Under the pieces are notes generated by a model. The model did no database searches. It saw nothing but the letters and a program-made list of their open reading frames with translations, and was not told where the DNA came from. 64,000 bases of DNA from Amyelois transitella. Taxonomy: Eukaryota; Arthropoda; Insecta; Lepidoptera; Pyralidae. Every line of letters starts with the position of its first letter. Positions within the stretch are counted from its first letter, which is position 1. Made by a program: the position numbers and the translations under genes. Shown here one piece after another: positions 32,803 to 44,046 of this stretch. The stretch covers positions 10,407,501 through 10,471,500 of the forward strand of contig NC_083505.1 of the NCBI RefSeq assembly GCF_032362555.1. Reading direction: 5' to 3'.

Positions 32803-33644
32803 GTTTATTTTTGTTAAGTATAAATCTTTCTACAAAATTTGATGCATTAATTTATCTGTAAAAGGGTATGAACTGAAATTCGTTTGCATTAACTATAAGA
32901 AAAATAACACAGTCACAAACAAACCACGAGCACTTCAAAGTAAACTTAACACCTGACAGAGAATATACCACTGTGATGAGACGGTAGTATAGAAATGTCT
33001 CAGAATAGCATTACCCGTATTGACAATGACAGTGACCAATAATAAAAAAAAAATGACACTAGCAAATGACACTGACACAAAAAAATAGGCTAGTTCAGTC
33101 TTTTTGACTTTTAACTTATTTCATATTAAATGAGTATTTCCTACAATATTTGGCTTACTTATATAAAACACATCATTTTTAATAATTAATAGCGAAGGAT
33201 TACATAATATTAAAGTCCAATTAATTTTTATTTCGAAATGTTGTCGGCGTTGATATGATATGATATGGCGGACACCGTTTTTTCTCGTTTATGAAAAGCA
33301 AATTTTAAATTACAGTTTTATGGTTTCGTAGGTGTCAAGAAAATATAGTAATAATTTCCTTAGTTTATTTGCTACAACTGACTCGAACTTATAAATGCGA
33401 TGGTCATTTAGTCAATTTTATTGATTCCGATGTTTTTCATAATCGACTACTTGAATTACAAAATATTTATTTGTTCAATACGTCGGTACTTCACTCACTT
33501 GTCACTTCACAAACGAATTCACATAATTAATACCTACACATGATACACATGACATGTTTATGACATATGGCTTAGTTAATTTTGCTATCATGATCTAAAT
33601 ATATTTTATTATTTATTGCTGAAATAAGAAATCTAGGTTTAATC
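32803..33644. promoter_or_regulatory. Shared bidirectional promoter region, UPF2 / ASNSD1
   Basis: Start codons are 842 bases apart and divergent. TGACAATGACAGTGACC (33021-33037) and AAATGACACTGACAC (33064-33078) form a dense TGACA cluster about 220-275 bases from the UPF2 start. No upstream frame resembling the vertebrate ASNSD1 uORF product (ASDURF) was found. Confidence 0.6.
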
Positions 33645-36201
33645 ATGTGTGGAATCATCTGTGAAGTGTGTTATTCAGGCAAAAGGATAGTCCATGTACG
33701 TTACATAAATATAACCCTATAAGTATTAAATGTTTTGGAACACAAATTAATTTTAATTAATTTTTCAATACAGAATGATGTAAAATTATTAGAAAGAATC
33801 AAAAATAGAGGACCAGACTGGATAAACTCCACTGAATTCAAGTTAGGTGATGGAATAACCATATATTTTTATGGATCTGTTTTATGGATGCAAGGACATG
33901 AGCCAACAAAGCAACCTGTTGAAACAGAGTTAGGGATACTTTTGTATAATGGTGATGTTTTTGATGAAAGCTGGGTTAGTCAAGAAAGTGACACTAAGCT
34001 TATTATGGATAAACTCTATAATGCAACAGTAAGTTTATGCACATACCAGATTGCTAAATTCTTTTAAAATTATGTGTGCCCTCTAATAGAAGAAACATAT
34101 TTTATAACATGTACTAAACTTTTCCAGAACATATCTTCAGAACAAATACTTAAGGAAATTAAATCAATTAAAGGACCTTTCAGTCTGATCTATTACAATA
34201 AGTTGACTCAAGATCTGTTTTTTGCCAGAGATAAACTGGGAAGAAACAGCATGCTACTTCATAAAAACAATGGTTCTTTAATAATAAGCAGTGTTTTGGG
34301 TATTTATTAAAATAACATTATTTTACCAATATTTATTATGATTTATAGTATTGTAATTGATACATAATAATTCCAGGTAGAAATTATGAATGCATAGAAG
34401 TTCCTGCTTCACATATCTGTATATTAAATATAAATAATAATATTATGAAGTTAGTTTCATGGAATTGTGGATTAAGTTATGAAAAGACTTGTGATGACTG
34501 GATTTTATCAGTAAAAGAACAACAGAATTTACCAGATGATGAATTTGTTATCTCATTTGATGAGATATTAGAACTGAATGATGAGGTAATGTTTATACTT
34601 TTAAAAAGTTACTTAGTTACATACATATAATCACATCTTTTTACCCTGCAGGGCAGACAGAGCCAACAGTCTTGCAAAGACATTGCTCACATTCAGCGGT
34701 ATGGCTTTATGACATATTTAGATTAAAAAATTTAAAATGTCTTACAGTGAAAGTCCTTCAGAGTTGAGACTTTGGAGTCCATAAAGCCCTGATGCTCACA
34801 CCTTCATTCTTGTGCTTATAAAATGCCTACCATAGCTTATGCACAACATTATTGCAATATACAGATACCTTAGATTATTTTTGTGTTTTTGAGTAATAGA
34901 CTAATTAACAATGAAAAAAAGTTGTGAGTAAAATATTTTAAAATTTTTAGGAAAACCTAGTGAAATACATTGAAAATGTTGTTGAAAATGCTACTGGGAA
35001 ATTAAATATTATGAAGAGACTAATTAATCATCAAACAATTAATGAAACAGTATCAAAAATAATAGATCTACTTCAAAAAAGTGTTGAGATACGATTGAGA
35101 CAACAGCCTAATAAATGCAAGCAATGTTTGCATGATAATAATTTAATTTGTAGTCATTGTGCTGTAGGTATTTTATTTTCAGGGGGGTTAGATTGCTCTA
35201 TACTAGCTTTAATGGCTGATAAATATCTGCCAGAAGATCAAGAAATTGACCTTATTAATGTAGCATTTAAAAAAGAAAATAGCTCCTCCTATGAAGTACC
35301 AGACCGTCAGACAGGCAAGCAATCTTTACAAGAATTACAAAAATTATGTCCTTCACGGTAAATAAGTTAATTTTAAGCATAAAAGAATAATGGTAATTAA
35401 TTTATCATCATTGGTACTTATGAGATAATTGAATATTTACAGAAAATGGGTATTTAAAGAAGTAAACATATCTAGAGAAGAACTTGAAAAAATGCAAAAA
35501 TCTGTTATAGCAGATTTAGTTTATCCTAGACTAACCATTTTAGATGAAAGTCTAGGGTCTGCATTATGGTTTGCTGCAAAAGGTGAAGATGAAAAGGGAA
35601 GGTCCCTGAGTAGGGTAAATATATTTTCAAAGCTTATAAACATAAAACAAATTTACCATAGTAATACATTTTTTTTGTTTATAGGTACTGCTTTTAGGAT
35701 CTGGAGCAGATGAATTATTTGGAGGATACATTAGACATAGAAATGCGTATAAAAGAAAAGGCTGGTCTGGATTAAGTAAAGAATTATTATTAGACTGGTC
35801 AAGAATATCGTTAAGAAATTTGGCTCGTGATAACAGAGTGATTTGTGATCACGGTAGACAACCTAGGATGCCCTATTTAGATGAAGAATTCTCAAAGTTT
35901 GTTCTAGGTTTAAAACCGTGGTTAAGGTACAGATTTGCAGTTGTAACTACATTTACTGATGGAATTAGTTTACCTACTTCATACATATATACACTTTACC
36001 TTTCACAGATGTTTTCCTGCTGAAAATTTAGAAAATGGGATTGGTGACAAGCTTATCTTAAGACTAGTTGCTTACAAGTTGGGATTGATAGAAGCTGCTA
36101 TTCTACCGAAACGTGCTCTACAATTTGGATCTCGAATCGCAAATAAAAAGGAGAAAGGAAGTGACTTTTCAAAAACTTTCTTCAATAAACCACTTCCTTA
36201 A
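33645..36201 (+). CDS. ASNSD1: Asparagine synthetase domain-containing protein 1
   Basis: Eight exons: 33645-33695, 33774-34028, 34128-34299, 34377-34585, 34951-35357, 35443-35614, 35685-35926 and 36009-36201 (stop TAA 36199-36201), 566 residues; human ASNSD1 has 643. The N-terminus MCGIICEV keeps Cys2, the class-II glutamine amidotransferase nucleophile position, and [11 protein letters not shown] follows as in the family. The asparagine-synthase domain shows the PP-loop SGGLD at about residues 306-310 and [18 protein letters not shown] near 425. A Cys-rich insert ([15 protein letters not shown]) precedes the PP-loop. The family has uncertain enzymatic function. Divergent to UPF2. Confidence 0.94.
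34618..34708 (-). repeat. SINE-like repeat (family S2), inverted fragment in ASNSD1 intron 4
   Basis: The reverse complement shows AAGACTGTTGGCTCTGTC and an AGATGTGATTATATGTATG end. Confidence 0.65.
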
Positions 36202-36373
36202 TAAATGGGTTGTTTCATTGTATGGACGCCGCTTTACGTTCTCGGACGTATTTCAGAAAACCGTCCCTTAGTGCAATCCTAGACCACGTCAGGAACTTCT
36301 TTGTCGAATTTCAAATCTCTAGATCTAGCGGTTTGGACTGAACGTTGTCATATGTAATTTATTTCTAATCCAA

Positions 36374-36392
36374 AATAAATGTCCTTAATAAA
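36374..36392 (+). terminator. Candidate poly(A) signals, ASNSD1
   Basis: Two AATAAA hexamers at 36374-36379 and 36387-36392, about 175-190 bases after the stop. Confidence 0.5.
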
Positions 36393-36659
36393 CTTTGTTT
36401 TAAAACACATTTTATTGATAATTATATACCTAGTTGGTAATTTTTATCAAAAATGTCTTAATCAATTTCTCAGAACGTGCATTCTCGTTACTTAATTAAA
36501 ACCATTTGCAGTCCTTGGAAATAGACATCTGTTAATAGAAATAAATGCAGGCAAGCAAGCCATAGGACAAGACAAGTGGCGTGTGGTTCATGATATGAGG
36601 CATCTTATATAATTTAATTTACTTATTCGTCCACTTTAGTAGGTATGTATGTTTACTTA

Positions 36660-37240
36660 ACAGTTTTAGGACCAGGACTTAATTACCGTTAAAAAATTGG
36701 TATCGTTATTACTATCAAAAAGGGTACCCGACATAAATTAAGTACCGTTATGCTGGTAACCTTTACCCGTTATTAACGGCAAAAGAAATCGTTAAGAATT
36801 TTTTTGTATTTACCGGTAAATTCATATAACTTATATCATCACCAGTAACGACTGATGATGATATAAGTTAATAGTAAAAGGTATCGATTGTTACATAACC
36901 ACTGTTTTCGTTGATTTAATGACGGATTCGCCATGAACACTTTCAATCGCGTCCCGTATCGTACAGTTGTGTTGCGATGGACAAACTTTAGGTACCTTTA
37001 TTTTATAAGTCAGAAAAGATTTTCATTTGATATAACGGTAAGTATATTTATGACGCAAATTGGTACCTAATTTTATTTATTAAAATTGGTATCGCTATTC
37101 TAAACGTTAATTGGTAACGATATATAACGAAATTTAATATCGTTATAAAACTTTATAAGATCACATTACCGATATCACGCTTATGACGATTTCAGTCGTA
37201 ACTTTTTGTATAATTTGGTAACGTTAACAACTCAACAGCC
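36660..37240. repeat. Palindrome-rich spacer with GGTAACG/CGTTACC-like words and a 19-bp hairpin
   Basis: Arms 36828-36846 and 36851-36869 pair at 18 of 19 positions around the loop AACG. The surrounding 580 bases repeat short words such as GGTATCG, GGTAACG, ACCGTTA and TTACCGG on both strands. No coding frame is seen. It may be an unclassified DNA element. Confidence 0.5.
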
Positions 37241-37250
37241 TAACACTAGA

Positions 37251-37399
37251 CTTCTAGAAGTCTAGATCAGTTTTTGTTTACCATAGCGATCATCTAAAAT
37301 AAAATTTGATTTACAACATGGTTAATTAATGTATACTTTATCAATCATTCTCATCAATATAAAAATAATGAATTATTAACTTCTAGAAGATCAGTTTTT
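37251..37399. promoter_or_regulatory. Duplicated TTCTAGAA palindrome element upstream of AGFG1
   Basis: CTTCTAGAAG occurs at 37251-37260 and 37380-37389, each followed by ATCAGTTTTT within 15 bases. TTCnnGAA is the paired-unit core of a heat-shock element, but a third GAA unit in register is not clear. The first copy lies 342 bases and the second 213 bases upstream of the AGFG1 start codon. Confidence 0.35.
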
Positions 37400-37592
37400 C
37401 GCTTCATTGGCGAAAAATGACATAAAAATAAAATGTCGTACTATGGTCATAGTCTATGGTCATTACACTTTTGTTGTTATCATTCATTCAACATTCCAAT
37501 CATTCTCCTCATTCATCAACAAACAAATAGAACAAATCAATCATTCTCAGGCAACAACCAATCCAAGCAGAACTGCACACAAACATTCAAAA

Positions 37593-40500
37593 ATGGCTGC
37601 AAATCGTCGGAAGCAGGACGACAAAAATTTAGAAATTTTACGTGAACTCATTTCATTGAATGGTAACAAATATTGTTTGGACTGTAACCAAAGAGGGCCT
37701 ACGTACGTTAACACGACAATCGGTTCTTTCGTTTGTTCAAAATGTTCAGGAATGTTGTAAGTGGTGTTTTTTTATTTCTCTACGATTATTATCATTACCT
37801 TTGAGTACGAAAAATTTAAATAATTATTTTATTTCAGACGTGGGCTCACGCCGCCTCATCGAGTAAAGTCAATATCCATGGCCACCTTTACTCCAGAGGA
37901 GATAGAATTCATAAAGGCGAGGGGTAACGATTATTGCAGGCGCGTGTGGTTAGGTCTATACCAGGGTGAAAGTGTAAACTTTAACGATGAACAAAGCGTA
38001 AAAGATTTTATGTCCGATAAGTATGAGAAGAAACGATACTACTTGGATTCCCAGGTTAACAACACTATTGTTAATGGCAATTCATCACTGAAGAATAAAA
38101 CAAAAGTTAAAGTGAATAATACAGTAAGCCCCACTCCATTGATATCAATTTCAACAACTTTGCAACAACCGACGAAAGCTACAGTTAATAACAATACAAT
38201 GAGTCAGGCGAAAGTAGGGAACAATATACATCCTGCAGTAAATGACACCAATCACAGAGTGGCTAGGCCTGTAAATAACTACCAACAGCCACTGCTAAAC
38301 AACATTGCTATGCCCACATCCTCGTCCGTCACTGCTTCTGTACCTGAGTAAGTTATTATTTTAAATATTTGCTTTGAAAATATATGTTGTGTCTGCAACA
38401 ACAGAAATGCACCATAAATTCTGTTTTGTTAACTGTGACAATTGTGTTTATTTCACTAATTAAAATAAAAATGATTTGACAATGTTTTTGGGAAATCTGA
38501 ATCCTTTTAATGCCAACATAAATATACTTTCTTTTCAGTTTTCCTGTTGATTTTTCAACTGCCAACATTTATAACAGCAGCCAACATAATAACACAAACA
38601 ACAATGTAACAACACAATCTTCTAATGCTATGTTCAATGCTTTCAATACTCCCACATCATCATCAAGTAAGTGTCAAGAAAATAAATTAATTTAATGTTC
38701 TTCGCATCATGTTATAGTTCATTTTTATTTATATTGATGAGAATGATTGGTCTAATAAGTATACATTAATTAATCATGTTTTAAATCAAATGTTCTTTTA
38801 GATGATCGCTATGCTGCCCTTGCAGATTTGGACATGGCATTGAGACAACAAAATTTAAAAATCTTGGGTAAGTTCAATATTAATGAATCTTTATAATTGT
38901 TGGGAAATCTGCACATGTTGTTTTTGATTTCACCTCATAGACATGTAGTTGAAAATTGAGAGAAGCTTTTGTTTCACTATAGATAGAAAGATTATTTAGT
39001 ATGTATACAAATAAAGTAAATCAAACTTTTTGCAAATTTGTTCACAATTTAAAAGTAAATTTTCTTTCAGAGGAAGGCAGTAATATAAGCAATAAAAACC
39101 CATTCCAAAGCACGAGTACCAATGACCTGTTTGCTAACAGTAAGAATCCGTTCAATGGCGGATGGAGTGTGGCAACCCATACGGTCCCAGTGAATCCATT
39201 TATGGTGAGAATTCTTTCATCTTTTTAATTAGGGCAACTAGTAACTTTTTCATTTTCTTTTCATGTGGTGTTTGTCAAAATATAACAAATATGTTCCTCT
39301 GAATTTTGGATTATCCTAAGTGCTCTAAATTTTCGAAGTTCATTTTCTATGCCCAGTTTCAGTTGACATACAGTCAAAGTAATTAGAGGTTTGTAAAATT
39401 ATTATGTGTCTATTTATTGGTTGAACTTATACTAAATAAAGAAGTCATTTTTGGTTGAGTTTGAAACATTGGTGGTACTAGGTCAATTCATTGTTACCCA
39501 ATTAGTAACTTTAACAGGAAATTTTAGTGTGCAAATTAAAATGTTTATAAATAACTGCTAAATTGGGGTGATGCTATATGTATTTACTAACAAGCATTTT
39601 TGTAATGATGACTCATTTCATATCATATGTTGCTGTAGACTGAGTATATAAAATAAAAATACCAACTTTATCAGCCAGCATATAAACTATTATCTTTTGT
39701 AAGAATCTGCTTAGAAAAGCTTTATATATGTATATATGTTTACAATAACTTATCCATAGAAAAAACTACATGTGACTCTTATAATTTCTTGAGAATAGCA
39801 TGTTTAAAAAAAAACTATATGTATGGCTTGACATTGTCAGGGTTGTCACCTTCACATTTCTATCTACAAATAAATAATTTTTCATAATTAACTTTGCGTT
39901 CTCGCCATTGATGAAATTAAGTTGTTTTGTAAACAATAAAGACCACCGAATTGAAAGAATTTATAGAATTCTTTGACGTAAACATTAAGATTTTTGGTTA
40001 CGCTCCATAGAGCGAAGCTCAAGTTATATGCATACAGGCCTTGAATAACAATTTATTTAATCAATTAATTCTAAATTATTGGTAAATGGCGTGACGTTCA
40101 TAATTATAATATGCGTATCGCATGTAATGACTCGAGATCGCGAAGCGCATGTCGATGAGACGTGATAATCGACTTGTTTCAATTAGCGATCGTTCGAGAT
40201 GACATTTGGCACCATGTCAGCACCTACTAACCTTTTGATCTGCTCTAAATCTGCAGCCATTCGTGAACTGTAGTATAGACGACTACGTACAGCGATCTGT
40301 AGGAATTGAACGCAATTTAGCTACTATACACCTCGACATAAGGGTCCAAACAGGATAGTTAGATATAATGTTGACTGTATTTGTATTCTGGGATGTTGTG
40401 ATATTCTTCCGAACGTGATAATTTGATCTCAGTTTCTTGTGGTGTTAATTTGAAGCGTGACGTCATGAGAAATCGCATATTTCAATCCCGATAATGCACC

Positions 40501-42059
40501 ATTACGCCACGGCAAATGAATATTTCATAATGATAATGAGAATAATGCAATTAAATAAGTAGTTATTTAATGTTATTTTATTTTGTAATATTTTTTAATG
40601 ACGTTATTAATAAGACATTAAAATTATTTACCCTTTCGTAGGATGTTTTGAGTTATACTTACACCCCAACCCGATTTTAAACAGCGAAAGTAAAAAAAAG
40701 TTATTTTATCTATTATTTAATTTTTCACACGTATAATGAGGATGTCTGCTGAGTTATCAATGGCAGTAATAAAAAAAAACAGCGCATTCTACATCAAAAC
40801 GCGAATTTATACCACAGAACATCCCGGATGATATTATCTTCTGTGGTAAAACTCCATAATAAATTGCGTAGTTAAAGAACACGGCAGTTGAACAAAGCGT
40901 ATAAGATAAGCTTGATAAGTCCTAAGGTCCTATATTATATCGCCTATGAAGCAGACATACAGATTATGCTTATGCTTCTTATCTAGTGGGTGTCATATTC
41001 ACAGATACCGCTCGTGTCGTCCTAATCTGTACCTCCAGGCATATTGTCTTGATTACATCTGGCGAATCTTTTATAGACTTTCGTTTATAAAAGACTAGAG
41101 GCCGCCCGCGACTTCGTCCGCATGGAAACCCTATCAATCCCGCGGGAACTCTGGGATAAAAAGTAGCCTATGTGTTATTCTGGGTCTTCAGCTACCTACA
41201 TACCAAATTTCATGATAATCGGTTCAGTAGTTTTTGCGTGAAAGAGTAACAAACATCCATACAAACTTTCGCCTTTATAATAGTAGTAGGATATTCTCCA
41301 GGCGGCGACTTCGACCTACGGTTTGATATACCGAAGCTCAGAATATTTTTATTAGAGGATTTCAAGCCTGAAGATTCCCACTCTCTTATTTGAACCCACG
41401 ACCTCCGCGTAATTGGGCAAAAAGCATTTAACCGTTGGACCTCGACGGCAGATTATGCTTATCACTTGTAATTTTAACCAGACACTAAAATATTATTATA
41501 TTAACAATATTTTAATAGTTCATACATATACCAGTGAATGAAGTATGCTTATCTTTTGCATAAGTCACAGGAAACGATAATTTTATTATTGCTTTTTGTT
41601 TCCCAACCGTTTTTGCAACAGTTCATAGAACTCCGTATCAGCTGTGTTTTAATACAACTCCTTCTTGTACAACTCAAGATGATTCATAGGTATTTCACGT
41701 ATTTCCAAATTGATAAGTCTATCATTACGAATTAAATATTTGCAATTGTTACTAAAAGATCTGAATTTAAAGTTTAGATGAGAACATATGAGATATAGCA
41801 ACATATGTATGAGATCACAGATGATGCACCAAGATTATCGCTTTTTGGCTGTCTTCTTATATGTATAGTATATACATATATGTGTCCATAGCAGATGTCT
41901 ACTACGTCATTTTATCTATGTATTCGAAATTGATTTAATGGTTTTTTAAAATATCTTAAAATTTCATTAACAAGTGTGAATTTACAAATTCTTTTTCTCA
42001 AATTTCAGCCTTCTACAAATAGCGCGGGTTTTGTGAACTCCAAGAATCCATTCCTCTGA
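37593..42059 (+). CDS. AGFG1 (drongo): Arf-GAP domain and FG/NPF repeat protein (AGFG1, Drosophila drongo)
   Basis: Six exons: 37593-37756, 37838-38347, 38539-38666, 38802-38867, 39071-39204 and 42009-42059 (stop TGA 42057-42059), 350 residues; human AGFG1 has 562. The ArfGAP zinc finger is complete: C28, C31, C48, C51 (CX2CX16CX2C), with the arginine finger at R56 in MLRGLTPPHRVKS. After about residue 125 the chain is low-complexity and Asn/Ser/Thr-rich. Four NPF motifs near the C-terminus (KNPFQ, KNPFN, VNPFM, KNPFL) are EH-domain ligands. Family members act in clathrin-dependent traffic and were first described as HIV Rev-binding cofactors. The frame is open upstream, but the MAANRRKQDDKN start matches the family. 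The last intron is 2.8 kb and holds repeats and a CpG-rich block. Confidence 0.93.
40090..40520. promoter_or_regulatory. CpG-rich block with a full CRE palindrome in AGFG1 intron 5
   Basis: Within AT-rich intron sequence this stretch holds many CpG sites, several CGAT/GATCG palindromes (near 40120-40200) and a perfect TGACGTCA at 40458-40465. No coding frame or known repeat was recognised, so an intronic enhancer is a reasonable guess. Confidence 0.35.
41093..41290 (+). repeat. Young RTE-like LINE tail / SINE, copy A
   Basis: Runs from GACTAGAGGCCGCCCGCGAC to AATAGTAGTAGGAT. The inner GATAATCGGTTCAGTAGTTT and GCGTGAAAGAGTAACAAAC blocks are the widespread lepidopteran repeat type. It differs from copy B (44357-44565) at only about two positions plus one 8-base repeat unit. 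It lies in AGFG1 intron 5. Confidence 0.8.
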
Positions 42060-44046
42060 TAGGCTCTCGAAAACATCGAGAGTGAACTCAGACCGAGAAC
42101 AAATGAATGCAACAATAGCACAAACCAAGCTACAAAGTTTATTTAAAACGTATAATTACGATTAATTTATAAAATGTTTTGCTGTTGATGGTTAATCTTA
42201 GTGGAAAACTGACCCAATGTGCTTATTATGGTTGTAAACTTATGTGCCTCAATCTGCCTTAAATATTTACAAAGAAATTATTAATGTAGTAGAGTTGTCG
42301 ATATTTGAAATTACTAAAGTATTTTGATCGATTTTTAAGAGATTATTGTATGGATGAATTATGAATGCGCTGGTCCTAGCTATATTCTAAATTATTTTAA
42401 TTAGTAGTTAGTACGGAAACAAATGTAAAGAGTCAAAGCTAATATTTTAGTGATAAAATTGTGACTAAACTGTATACTTTCTATAGGTACCTATAATGCA
42501 AAGCACGATGACATAATGGCCAGCCTGTGCCTTGAAAGATGATTAGGGTATCTCTTATAAGTCCATTAGACGATACGAATTAGATTGGATGTTAACGTCA
42601 TTGTATTGCAGTCTGTTTATATTCTGCACTATGTGTTATGACACTATAGAGATACATTATTTGTTGCTCTCGTCCACAGTCATAGGGAGAAAGCAACTTG
42701 CCATAGTTTGGCAACACAAAGTGTATACAAATAATCTTAATTTGTTACAAAGTTGGCAACAGCTTATCTAGTGAACATTGTCAATAAATATTTTTAGATT
42801 GAGTTTATAATGTACCTGGTAATTTTGCTTAAGAATATTTGACTAATAAATGGTTTGCGTATCAAATAATCGTAGTAGACATGAACAAATTGAAGCAGGT
42901 ATTTTCTCTACTTGATCAACTGCCAAATGATATTTTTAAGTTTTTCCTTCCGAAGACTCCAGTAAAAGAGATTGTTAACAACCAATTGTAAAATAATTGT
43001 GATGCATTAATACACATTTTATGGAATTTTTCCGAAAAGACATTTAATTGCCTGAAAATTGAGGTAGGTATCCATCATTTAGTATAAACATAAATGATAT
43101 TTTAATAAGCAAGATACTTCGATATTGCGGCTGTTGTGTGCACGACGATAAATAAGGTCAGCAAGGAACCTGACCTATATTATCTTATTATCTGTTATCA
43201 ATCCCGTAGTTGTACTACGTTTGTAGCGGAAGTAGCGTAGTATATTATGGCATAAACCGCCCCCAACTTACAATTGGACAAGCGCGCGGTAGATTCATCT
43301 TTAAAAAGATCCCTTTTGGCAGTTGATCTTGGTTTTAATATGCTGCCTTTCGCTTGTCGACGCTTTCTAACGCGAATTATTTTTTATATTATAATTAAGT
43401 TATACAACACGTTTATTCCTTTTTTTACTGTAATGACATTTTCTTCATATTTTCAACGTTAGCTTTAATTCTTTTCGTTTTAAGCTTTTAATTTTTATAC
43501 TTTCTAATTCGACAAGTAAATATTTTACTGTATTGAAATTCAACGAGTGTCTCACGAATTAAACATTTTGTAATGATGGCTCTCAAATGTATTTCATCTG
43601 TGATTGTAATCAGTAATTTTATATTTTTACTCACAATGAGCTCACTTGAACAATTTTATTTTCTAATCAATGCACATTGCTATTTATTTAGTTCTTAATA
43701 TAATTGTTTTTTACTATTTGAGCACTAAGATCTGTTAATTTATAATAAAGTTGTAAAAAATTAATCACTATTAAATTTTTTATTAAAAATTATTAATTGT
43801 TATTTCTAAAGGTCATATTGATACGAATATGAAGTACCTTTGCATGACAATATCATAAGTGCCCAGCTATCCTGAGTTATATATACTTATAGGTATTATG
43901 AGTCATAGTTGCCCATTTAAAAATATTAAGTTTGAATTTCCCTCCTAGAACTGAAAAAATTATACAATAAACAACATTATGTATGTAATGCTTACACGGT
44001 TTATTGTAACTTACATATATTTACATTTTATTTTTGGTTTTTGGAA
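42060..44046. other. AGFG1 3'UTR and convergent CDC23 3' end
   Basis: AT-rich with no supported gene. AATAAA at 42783-42788 (+) is a candidate AGFG1 poly(A) signal. AATAAA at 44000-44005 (-), 41 bases past the CDC23 stop, is a candidate for CDC23. The small open frames at 42589 and 43274 have no domain. Confidence 0.5.

Noticed and set aside
33300-33644. ASDURF-like upstream frame before ASNSD1
   Set aside because: Vertebrate ASNSD1 has a conserved prefoldin-like uORF, but no comparable frame is visible in this spacer.
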